Assembly: GCA_020747065.1 (NCBI GenBank)
Contig: JAGMVK010000016.1
Span: 1,178,001 to 1,242,000, forward strand
Reading direction: 5' to 3'
Length of the DNA: 64,000 nt
Source of the DNA: Cadophora sp. MPI-SDFR-AT-0126
Lineage: Eukaryota > Ascomycota > Leotiomycetes > Helotiales > Ploettnerulaceae
Of this stretch, positions 55,711 through 64,000 are shown in pieces. The notes beneath the pieces were generated by a model, which saw only the letters and a list, made by a program, of their open reading frames with translations, ran no database searches and was not told the origin of the DNA. Numbering within the stretch: the stretch's first letter is position 1; each line of letters begins with the position of its first letter. The translations under genes and the position numbers were made by a program.

Positions 55711-56640
55711 TTGGAGTTTGAAGGCTTATCATGCAAACTGAGCCTCGAAACATCCATCAGATCTTCCACCAAATCTCCCACCAAATCTCCCCACCAGCTT
55801 CCCGCACCAAGTCAACACGAAACAGTCATCCCTCGGCTCCTTCTAGTCGGATACCTTCGGTGCAAGATTTTTGATATCAAAACCATTCTCTTGGCCTCAA
55901 TGAATCGTTCCACCATATCGTCCTCTGCTTACCAGACCTGGAAGGTTGATAAAAGGTTTCTCGGCCCCAGGACGCCACATCCAGCCTCTCACGTCGTCGG
56001 ACATTCAGACTGCGGGAAGGAGAAGCCGTGTGGGTCTTGCAAGCCTACACGGACCTCCCGAGCTCTCGTTATCACCGTTGGTGCTGGTCCATGTCCATCG
56101 TTCCATTCAAGCCCCAGCAGTCGACGATGCATACTGATGGGGTCGTGTGCAATAAAGTGGCGATCATGTCAACTTTCACGCGCTTGGCGCTTGGCTCGCT
56201 TCTTGGCCGGTGGCACGACCACCCAATCCAATCCCATCCGCCACCTCTTTCTCATTCCTTTCGCTTTCCAGAAGACCAGCAATTCTTGGAAGTTCTTGGG
56301 TTGTGGTTTTCATTACAATACTGTACCATGCGTGCTTGTACCACCTTCTCCTTTGGTTATCCGGTCTTCCCCAGGCTTCTCTGGGCAGTGGCACGGCATG
56401 GCGCGAAAGTTGCCATTCGGAGGCAATCTGTGCGATCAATGGCCTGAGTTTTCTGCTTGCTTGCCTCGTTCATCAATTGGAGCTCTAATTCTTATCTGCA
56501 GTTATCTCTGGCAAAGTTGCTGTGACGTACGCCCCATTTCTTATCAGGCTCACAAGTGTGTTGGGTTTCACCAAGTCTGCCGAAGTGTGGTAGCCAAAGT
56601 GCTATGGACGGGGTTGTTTAGTGACCCAGAATGTCGTTAA
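55711..56640 (+). CDS. Uncertain ORF, overlapping coding-like frames
   Basis: One frame is open for 309 codons, but its Ser/Pro/Cys-rich translation has no domain. Overlapping it, another frame (56210-56488) encodes a hydrophobic stretch typical of membrane protein (ILGSSWVVVFITILYHACLY, then HLLLWLSGLP and INGLSFLLACLVHQLEL). After a TAA that frame again looks coding (SAVISGKVAVTYAPFLIRLT, SVLGFTKSAEV) up to about 56600. So a spliced or broken membrane-protein gene may lie here rather than the 309-codon frame. I could not find a junction set that unites the pieces. Reported because length and hydrophobic pattern are unlikely to be noise, but the model is not reliable. Confidence 0.25.
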   Translation: MEFEGLSCKLSLETSIRSSTKSPTKSPHQLPAPSQHETVIPRLLLVGYLRCKIFDIKTILLASMNRSTISSSAYQTWKVDKRFLGPRTPHPASHVVGHSDCGKEKPCGSCKPTRTSRALVITVGAGPCPSFHSSPSSRRCILMGSCAIKWRSCQLSRAWRLARFLAGGTTTQSNPIRHLFLIPFAFQKTSNSWKFLGCGFHYNTVPCVLVPPSPLVIRSSPGFSGQWHGMARKLPFGGNLCDQWPEFSACLPRSSIGALILICSYLWQSCCDVRPISYQAHKCVGFHQVCRSVVAKVLWTGLFSDPECR

Positions 56641-56968
56641 TAAAATGGGGCGCAGACGAGCATTAGCGAGTGGTGATGTGAGCGACTAGGCATGCTAAGA
56701 GCCCAGGACCCTCAAGCTCCACGCCTAGGGACGCGAACTCTCTCCACTCGCTTTCAAGACTTATCAACGAAGGGCTAAGTACGAATAAGCTCCACCAGTT
56801 TGGGTAGGTGACAAGACAAAAGATTTGGACAAGAAGCTCGGCAGAGATAAGAGGTAGGTAGGGAATATGCCGAGCCGGGCTTGGGAGTTGTGGTTAGGGT
56901 GTCAAATGGATGTACGACCGACGATCTATAACCTGCAGGTTGAATGAAACCTTGCCCCCCTCGCCTCT

Positions 56969-56974
56969 TATATA
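56969..56974 (+). promoter_or_regulatory. Putative TATA box (TATATA)
   Basis: TATATA about 70 bp upstream of the chosen PTR2 start. If transcription starts just downstream, the alternative upstream ATG at 56944 would not be in the mRNA, supporting the start at 57043. Confidence 0.4.
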
Positions 56975-57042
56975 TCCTTTCAACACCCCCGAAAAGTTCG
57001 ACAGCTGGACATCCTGTACACTTACTCCGGTCGCTATTCATC

Positions 57043-59069
57043 ATGAACGCTGCAAGTGGTCTCGAGATTATTGAGGCGGCCAAGGTTCACGAGCCTCCCG
57101 TCGTTGAATCTAAGGATAGTTTGGACAATGCCATCCAGGAGGAATTCGAGATTCCCACCGAGGAGGAACTGAGAACCCTCCGACGTGTTTCAGGACAGAT
57201 CCCATGGTCCGCATATACCATCGCTTTCGTCGAATTGTGTGAACGTTTCTCATACTATGGAACCACTGCAGTTTGTGAGTATCAAACTTCTGATGTCATC
57301 ACCCATCTAACAATCAACAGTCGTCAACTTCATCCAGCAACCTCTCCCACCTGGAAGCAACACTGGTGCAGGAAAGGAGGGGCAATCTGGTGCCTTGGGT
57401 ATGGGCCAACGTGCCTCTACTGGTTTGACGACTTTGTGAGTATTATATTTTTGTGAAGCTGGGCTCTGCTGACCGAAATACAGCAACCAGTTTTGGGCCT
57501 ACGTCATGCCTCTTCTTGGTGCCTACATGGCAGATCAATACTGGGGAAGATTCAAGACAATCCAAGTTGCCTGTGGTATCGCCTTGGTCGGTCACGTTAT
57601 CCTGATTATCTCTGCCATTCCCCAGGTCATCACCAACCCTGATGGAGCCATTGCTTGTTTCGCTATCGGTATCGTCATTATGGGTATTGGTGTCGGGGGT
57701 TTCAAATCTAACATCAGTCCTCTGATCGCTGAGCAATGTACGTTAGCTCGCACACGTGTCCGATGCAATGCTGACTTGTAAAGGTACCGAGCAGGTCATG
57801 AGAATCAAGACAACACCTAAGGGCGAGCGTGTCATCATGGACCCAGCTGTCACCACTTCTCGTGTCTTTTTGTACTTCTACCTCATGATCAACGTTGGAT
57901 CGCTCACTGGGTCGATCGGTATGGTCTATGCTGAGAAGTATGTCGGATTTTGGCTGTCGTATTTACTCCCTACCCTCATGCTGAGTAAGTTCTTCTCTCT
58001 GTTCACAGGCGAACAACCCCTAACAGTCACAGTTCTGTGCCCAATGGTTATCTTCCTCTGCAAGAGTAGATACAAACTCACCCCCCCTCAGGGGTCGACA
58101 ATTGCAAAGGCAGCAAAGTTGTGGTCGCTTGCGATGAAGCCAAAGTGGTCACTGAACCCAATTACTCTACGCAGAAACATCAAGGCTCCTGGATTCTGGG
58201 ATCCCGCCAAGCCATCACTTCTCGGCGCAAACAAGCCAGCATGGATGACTTTCGACGATGCGTGGGTTGACGAAGTCCGCCGAGGTCTGATCGCCTGTAA
58301 AGTGTTCCTCTGGTACCCATTGTACTGGCTCGCCTACGGCCAAATGACAAACAACTTGACCTCTCAAGCCGCCACGATGAAGCTCGGTGGAGTCCCCAAT
58401 GACATTGTCTCCAACTTCAACCCTCTCTTCATCGTCATCCTTATTCCCATCATGGACAAAGTCGTATACCCGGCCTGCAGAAAGGCAAACCTGCACTTCA
58501 CGCCCATCAAGCGTATCACCTGTGGCTTTTTCCTCGCATCCATGGCCATGATCTCCGCAACCGTCACCCAAGCATACATCTATAAACAATCCCCCTGCGA
58601 CGGCAATAACGCCAACTCATGCTACCTGGATGAGGCAGAGGAAGAGAAATGGCAGTCCAGTATCTCCGTCTGGGTGCAGCTTCTGCCCTACGGTCTCATC
58701 GGTTTCTCCGAGATCATGGCATCTGTCACCTCCCTGGAGTACGCCTTCACCAAGGCTCCAGTCAACATGCGATCTTCGGTAACAGCCGTCTCGCTCTTCA
58801 TGAACGCTCTTTCATCCGCACTCGCCCAAGCACTCGTCGCTCTGGCTGAGGATCCTCTCCTGGTCTGGAACTACGGTGTCGTTGCCGTTGTGGCTTTCAT
58901 TGGTGGTATTCTGTTCTGGCTCGATAACGCGAAGGTTGATGCCGAGGAGGACAAGATGAATTTGCTTCCGTCTGCTCATTACAAGGCGAGGGAGAATGTT
59001 GCTGACCCTGAAAGTGCGGAGGGGACTATGTATGAAAAGGTTAGCAGTGAGAAGAGATCTAGCGTGTAA
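57043..59069 (+). CDS. ptr2: PTR2-type proton/peptide transporter (POT family, MFS)
   Basis: Five exons: 57043-57274, 57321-57435, 57484-57737, 57784-57984, 58027-59069; 614 aa. Signature: VELCERFSYYGTTAVFVNFI (the ExxERFxYYG proton-coupling motif, restored by splice 1), FNQFWAYVMPLLGAYMADQYWG, GFKSNISPLIAEQ, and FYLMINVGSLTG (PTR2 family signature). About twelve helices, with a large loop after helix six, and SLEYAFTKAPVNMRSSVTAV near the end. It imports di- and tripeptides at the plasma membrane using the proton gradient. The acceptor of intron 4 is ambiguous: CTAACAG gives a 42-nt intron; a closer CACAG would add six residues but leave only 24 nt. Start chosen at ATG 57043, after a TATATA; an upstream in-frame ATG at 56944 would add 33 residues without pattern. 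Confidence 0.95.
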
Positions 59070-59636
59070 GAACTGGATGTGTTTGAGGAGGATGGAAGAG
59101 GAGGATGGATGGAAAAGCTGTCTGAGATAGCTCATTCCTTTGCCATGGATTAGTTTAATGAAAATCATGGGAAAGACTCCTAACTTGTTTGAACTTTACA
59201 TCTTCCCCTTGTTCTGTTATGATTGAGCACATGATGACACCAAACATGCCCTCTTTTCTCGTGGAATTCCGGCACAAGCGAGGAGCACTACGCATCACGT
59301 GAATAGCGTCATTCAAGCCACTTTCCTCGTCAAACCTTCGCAACTTTGTTTCTCTCTCTGCGTCTTGATATGAGTCAACATGTACCCTGGGCTGCCCATT
59401 GCATTGCAGGCTCATAGGCGTACTGCATCGCATCGTGCGACGATATTGCAAACGATGAGTCAGGCCGAATTCTCGGCAGCAGACGGCTCGGATCTGATCG
59501 TCGGTTGTTTGAATTGACCTCTTCGTTCTTGGACAAGATACTTGCCACACTTGATGCGTTATTAAGGCTTCATTCTCCTCGGTTGTATGTTTACTTTCAT
59601 CACACAATAAACCGCTTTCAAGACTACTCAGCCCGA
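59070..59636. other. Intergenic between PTR2 and ABCF genes
   Basis: 567 bp: PTR2 3' UTR and ABCF promoter. The 194-codon minus-strand frame at 59155-59739 crosses into ABCF exon 1 and is judged a shadow. Confidence 0.5.
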
Positions 59637-62135
59637 ATGTCAACAAAGCCACAGCCATTTCCTCCAAATTCAGCTCCTCATCATCACATGACCATGACTT
59701 CAACCACAGAAGAAGCAGCAACCACCATCCTGGTATCATGCAAACAAACTCGCTTCCACATCGAGAATCCAGTATATCAAGAAGTACGTACTCGAACCAT
59801 TCAATAGTTGAAATGGTGCTGATGATTCCTAGCTCGATGTCGAAGGCTTGAACATCACAGTCACTTCCGCTGGGTCAAAAGGAGCAAAGCCTAAAGGCAA
59901 AGCTCGAGCAGACGGCCTCGAAATCTTGGCAAACGCAAGTTTGAAACTTAAAGCCGGGGTACATTATGCTTTGATTGGAAGGAATGGGACGGGGAAATCG
60001 AGTAAGTGACCACTGCCCAAGCTGGCTGAGGAAACACAGCTAATCCCCAGCCAAAGCGATCTTGAAAGCCATTGCTGAGAAACTGATTCCTGGAATTCCG
60101 ATACAGACAAGGATCTCGCTTCTGCAACAGACTTCAAGTGATGGATCTGAGGAGAGCGAAGTCACGAACTCTTTGCAGAACATCAAACTTGAAGGTAACC
60201 AGTTGTCTGTGTTGGAGGCTGTGATTGACAGGGCGACATCGAGAAGCGAGATTCAACGGGAAATTGACAGTGAGATGTCACACACTGCTTCACAGATCAT
60301 TGCTTACTCCTTTCAGTTCTTTCGAAAGCGATTGATACCCCCGAAAATGCGCTGTCTCCTTTAAGAGCGCTTCGACGAGTTCAACATGATCGGTTAAAGA
60401 AAGAACTTTTCGAGCATGACAAAGATGCTCGCTTGCGGAGCGGGACTCGAGGTATGGCGGCTAGGAAGGCTTTGATTGCTTTCGAGAAGAAAGTATCCGA
60501 GTCTGAAGAACGGTAAGAATCCATCTTGTTCAATGTTATGTGCTCATCAGTTGCAGCGTCAATCAAGCAGACGAGGAAATAGACGCGGAAACAGTGAAGC
60601 AAGAAACTCACGCGGCAAGCGATCTTCTCGTCGATCTCCAATCGCAAATCGAACCTGGACGTATTGCAGATATCGAGGTCAAAGCAAGGAGTATCCTTTC
60701 GGGTCTTGGATTCCCCAAAGCTAACCTTGAGAAACCTGTCTCCACCCTGTCTGGAGGATGGAAAATGCGAACAAATCTCGCAAGTGTCCTTCTCCAGCCA
60801 ACTGATATTCTCATCCTCGACGAACCTACCAACTTCCTGGATCTACTCGGCATCATGTGGCTACAGAAATTTATTCTCCAGCTCCGTGACACAGGTCCCA
60901 ATCCCCCATCGGTAGTCCTCGTTTCCCACGACAGAGACTTCATCAATGCCGTTTGCCAAGAACTTATCATTCTCCGTGATCAAGATCTCACCTACTTCCG
61001 AGGCGATCTCACAGCATATGATCGCTCAATCCGAGACAAGAAGCTGTATCTAGGGCGTATGAAGGAAGCTCAAGACAAGCAAAAAGCACACATGCAACAA
61101 ACGATACAGCAGAACATCAAGCAAGGTAAAGCAGCTGGTGACGAGAATAAGCTCCGTCAAGCCAAATCCCGCCAGAAGAAACTCGACAACAGGATGGGAA
61201 TGGAGAAAAGCGCGACAGGTGGCCGCTTCAAACTCAATCGAGATCTAGCCGGGTTCCATCTCACAGCCAGAGCTGAGATCGATATCCCCGCGGACGAAAG
61301 AGGCGTTTCAATTCTTCTCCCACCAGCACCAGACCTCCGCTTCCCAGGCCCATTAGTCTCCCTCGAAAAGGTGACATTCAGGTACCCCCTCCTTAAGAAG
61401 TCCCAACCTCCAACACCCATCATCCTCCAAGAAGTCGATCTCACAATCCACATGGGCGACCGCGTCGGTATAGTCGGTCTCAACGGCTGCGGCAAATCAA
61501 CCATAATCAAACTCCTAACCGACACCACCAAACCCACCAAAGGAACCGTGACCCGCCATCCCCGTCTCCGCATGGGATACTACTCCCAGCACGCCGTCGA
61601 AGAACTCCAAGCACTCGGCCGCACGACCCCCGAACTTACAGCCCTTGCTCTTCTCACCAAAGACGTTGAATCTGAACTCGACGAAGGCGAGATCCGCGGC
61701 CTGCTAGGCTCACTTGGTCTCCCTGGCCGAACAGCATCCGACGTCCCCCTGACCAAGTTATCAGGTGGCCAACTCGTGCGCCTAGCACTTGCCCGTCTCC
61801 TCTGGAAAAGCCCGCAGCTTCTCGTCCTCGATGAAATAACCACGCATCTCGATTTCCACACCGTAACTGCGCTCGCTGACGCCCTGAGTGATTGGAACGG
61901 TGCAATTCTCGTGGTTAGTCACGACCGGTATCTGATTCGTAGGGTTGTGGAGGGCGAGAAAGAGGACCTGGGCAGTGAGGATGAGGAGAGTGATGAGGAG
62001 GATGATGAGGGTGCGGCGGGTAGGAGGAGGACTGTTTTTTTGTTGAAGGGGGGTGTGTTGAAGGTTCTTGAGAGGGGAGTTAGTGCTTTTGAGGAGAGCT
62101 TGGAGAAGAGGGTCACGAAGTTGTTGGCTACTTGA
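59637..62135 (+). CDS. ABCF-type ATPase (Arb1/Uup-like), cytosolic
   Basis: Five exons: 59637-59783, 59833-60001, 60051-60269, 60317-60512, 60557-62135; 769 aa, in phase. Two nucleotide-binding domains and no transmembrane helices. Domain 1: Walker A GRNGTGKST (split by intron 2), signature LSGGW, Walker B ILILDEPTNFLD, H-loop VSHDRDF. A charged linker (KKLYLGRMKEAQDKQKAHMQ) of the ABCF type follows. Domain 2: Walker A GLNGCGKST, LSGGQLVRLALARL, Walker B LLVLDEITTHLD (DEI where most have DEP), H-loop VSHDRYL. An acidic tail (EDEESDEEDDEG) leads to a short C-terminal extension. ABCF proteins act on ribosomes, in biogenesis, translation or rescue. Which subfamily is not clear; it is not a typical Gcn20 or New1 by its N-terminus. 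Confidence 0.92.
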
Positions 62136-62518
62136 GGGAAGTTTGGGTGTCGATGTTTAGGTCTTAGAATGTGACTGAGTATCAGCACCTGTTGATGAAG
62201 GGCCTTGCTTTAGTGCATAGCATAGAAAGGGGGAAACAAGCGAGCCCTTGATATCAACAAGACCTGAGCACAGACACACCACCATTTTGTATTTCACAAG
62301 CGTGGCTAAGACAATCTAAACAGAGCAGAACCACAGATCTTGGCCCTATACTGACTAATGCACCAGAAGCCCAAGTTGATGACATTCATTGAGCTCGAAA
62401 AGCATGCTCGAAATCATCGTCCGTGACCTCTCTTTTGAATCCCTAAAACATACAGACGAAAAAAATCCCATGCCATTTCCTTGCCCGGACGCCAATCCCA
62501 TGTATCTTCTCAAAATTC
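62136..62518. other. Convergent 3' intergenic region
   Basis: 383 bp between ABCF (+) and the single-pass membrane protein (-). No feature recognised. Confidence 0.5.
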
Positions 62519-63250
62519 CTACATATTCTCTCTAAACATCGACCTCCTCTCCGTCGGACTATCAATGCTATCCTGCGTCTTATGCCCCTGTCCGCTCCCC
62601 ATCCCCGTCTCAATGGGTCTCGGACTGACTCCCCTCAAGCTAGAATTACCTGTCACCTCCGCAACATCATCATCAAATGGATTCTGCACCGGTTTCCTCC
62701 CCATCTCCTCATCATACCTCCTATCTAGTCCCGCCTGACTCCCCCCAATATACGGCTCCGGCTCCCTACTCAGACTCCTCCCTCTACTCCCCTCCCCATA
62801 CCCAGGCGCCGCAAGCCCAGCACCCCGCTCATTATGCAATCCCAACTCCTGCTCCTCGTAGTACCCCCCAGGCCCATACGCATCCGCCTCGGTCCCGACC
62901 CGCGCATCCCACGCCTCATCCGGATCCAGCGGTCCAAACCCACGATTGCTCGCCCGCCCTCGCACATTGCTACTCAAAGGCTCCTCGTACGCACCGCCCG
63001 CAGACCGATTCCCGCGGTTCTTGAACGCTGCTACTTTGTCGTTGACCCAGCCTATGACGCCGCCTCGTGCTGGACTAGGTGCGCCATACCGATCGGCACT
63101 GTGGAATGGGTTGTAGGAGGAGAGGGTTGGTTGCGGGAGGCCGAGACGACGTGCGCGTAGGTGTGTGTAGATTACCCAGGCGGCGCAGCTGGCAATGAGG
63201 ACGAAGGCGACGATGATGAAGAAGGCGCCGAGGCCAGAGACGTGTGCCAT
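62519..63250 (-). CDS. Single-pass membrane protein, conserved in ascomycetes
   Basis: Intronless, 243 aa. An N-terminal helix (LGAFFIIVAFVLIASCAAWV) is followed by IYTHLRARRLGLPQPTLSSY and NPFH, a conserved juxtamembrane block in fungal proteins sometimes labelled 'acid phosphatase-like', although no phosphatase motif is present. Residues 60-243 are disordered and Gly/Arg/Ser/Pro-rich (GVIGWVNDKVAAFKNRGNRS, NPFDDDVAEVTGNSSLRGVS), with possible phosphorylation sites. An N-out, C-in topology is likely, with a basic stop-transfer after the helix. The antisense frames at 62677-63024 and 62834-63160 are shadows. Function unknown. Confidence 0.87.
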   Translation of the reverse strand: MAHVSGLGAFFIIVAFVLIASCAAWVIYTHLRARRLGLPQPTLSSYNPFHSADRYGAPSPARGGVIGWVNDKVAAFKNRGNRSAGGAYEEPLSSNVRGRASNRGFGPLDPDEAWDARVGTEADAYGPGGYYEEQELGLHNERGAGLAAPGYGEGSRGRSLSREPEPYIGGSQAGLDRRYDEEMGRKPVQNPFDDDVAEVTGNSSLRGVSPRPIETGMGSGQGHKTQDSIDSPTERRSMFRENM

Positions 63251-64000
63251 TGCGGTCGGTCAGTCGGTGGTGTCAGGGAAGGGATGGCGATTGTGTCGCT
63301 GTGGACTGTTGTTGGTGTTGTGATGATTATCCTTGTTGACAGGACTTGTGATAAGTCAAGGTCAAGTTAGTTGGTGTTGAGGCTGGCTGGACCTGGATCT
63401 GGACCTGCCTGCCCTGCTGGATACGAGCCGATTACAGCATCCCGCTTGTCGTCACTGAGCCAATCACAGGGGTTGAATACGATTACGTGGGCGGAATATC
63501 ACTTTATCCGCTTCACAGCCTTATCCTGAAATCCTCATCGTCTCAGAGGAGTGATAAGGGTTCGACTTGCCGCTTGGGAGTCTTTGATGGACTTTCAATG
63601 GATGTTGATTGTCTGTTTTTGTTCGTGCGAATTGCAATGGTGAGCAAGAATTGGGGGCTGTTGATGATCCAGTGGACTTCAATTAGGCAGACTATCTGCC
63701 CAAAAGTCCTACCTTTTGGTTCGTCCTCCTGGCACCTGGTGAGCAGCTTGTAGGATCAAGTCTTTTGAAGCGGGAATATTCTAATTTGGGAGAAATCAGA
63801 GCCAGGTTCCTGCACCTCTCTTCCATCTTGGCAGGCGAGGTGCGGTAATGCAAGGTAAGGAGAATCTGGAAAAGTTGTTGGATGACATTTCAGTTGGATT
63901 CTCAAAGACAAGGTTTGGCTGGATGCAGCCGTAAGAGCTCGCAAATTATGCAGCTGCAGCCGCAGATACTTCTAGTAAGGCAATCTGTCCATTAGCTGAC
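63251..64000. other. Right-end non-coding region
   Basis: Promoter side of the membrane-protein gene, then sequence to the window end. Frames at 63487-63753 (+) and 63756-63944 (-) have no pattern. Confidence 0.45.

Larger units (their letters stand above)
55560..57042. other. Intergenic upstream of PTR2, with coding-like frames
   Basis: Contains a long frame at 55711-56640, listed separately. The right end is the PTR2 promoter and leader, with a TATATA at 56969. Between 56641 and 56960 nothing is seen. Confidence 0.4.

Noticed and set aside
56944..57042. Upstream ATG extending PTR2 by 33 residues
   Set aside because: Lies before the TATATA element; extension is Pro/Leu/Ser-rich without family match. 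Start at 57043 preferred.
59155..59739. 194-codon minus-strand frame starting with a hydrophobic segment
   Set aside because: Overlaps ABCF exon 1 and its promoter; after the first 15 residues composition is not protein-like and no splice extension exists.
62677..63160. Plus-strand Pro/His/Arg-rich frames
   Set aside because: Shadows of the minus-strand membrane-protein gene with its TM helix and conserved juxtamembrane block.

Overview
The window is nuclear DNA of a filamentous ascomycete (Pezizomycotina, perhaps Leotiomycetes; the order is a guess). Coding frames are interrupted by many short introns, mostly 42-110 nt, with GTRNGT donors, CTRAC branch sites and YAG acceptors. The encoded families are typical of such fungi: PTR2 transporter, CE1 esterases, a P450, a GRAM/VASt sterol-transfer protein, RPC31, a fungal CorA-like protein and 'HGD' protein kinases. 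I rebuilt exon structures by hand; each multi-exon model keeps reading phase across all junctions. I recognised no tRNA, rRNA or CRISPR array, and no intact transposase.

Layout. 1.3-3.4 kb: RBR-type E3 ubiquitin ligase (+). 4.7-7.2 kb: 4-coumarate-CoA-ligase-like enzyme (+) ending in a peroxisomal AKL tripeptide, convergent with a secreted CE1 esterase (-, 7.3-8.5 kb). 10.4-11.1 kb: small cysteine-containing secreted protein. 11.5-15.7 kb: GRAM/VASt membrane-contact-site protein (-), divergent from an Atg38-like MIT/coiled-coil protein (+, 16.3-17.9 kb). 20.9-29.4 kb: an accessory-looking block with kinase, CorA-like membrane protein and a second, paralogous kinase, all on +, followed by a small two-exon gene at 30.2-30.6 kb. 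30.6-35.2 kb: gene-poor, with a MITE-like element (34.06-34.33 kb, TA duplication) and a relic resembling a polyketide-synthase acyl-carrier domain. 35.3-43.5 kb: catabolic or tailoring block with feruloyl esterase (+), HpcH/HpaI aldolase (-), FAD-linked oxidase (-), a small unassigned protein (-) and a nine-exon P450 (-). 44.1-46.6 kb: Ser-rich surface protein (-). 47.4-50.0 kb: Hsm3/S5B-like proteasome chaperone (-) divergent from RNA polymerase III subunit Rpc31 (+). 51.0-52.8 kb: polytopic membrane protein (-). 54.3-56.6 kb: decayed or unassigned coding-like sequence. 57.0-59.1 kb: PTR2 peptide transporter (+). 59.6-62.1 kb: ABCF ATPase (+). 62.5-63.3 kb: single-pass membrane protein (-).

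How the genes may work together. The feruloyl esterase, aldolase, FAD oxidase and P450, with the peroxisomal CoA ligase and second CE1 esterase farther left, suggest use of plant-wall phenolics; this is inference from families and proximity. The most interesting block is the kinase / CorA-like / kinase trio. The two kinases share an uncharacterised N-terminal domain of about 150-170 residues, replace HRD with HGD, and flank a membrane protein of a family expanded in fungal accessory regions. I propose it as a candidate signalling or self/non-self module, without functional proof.
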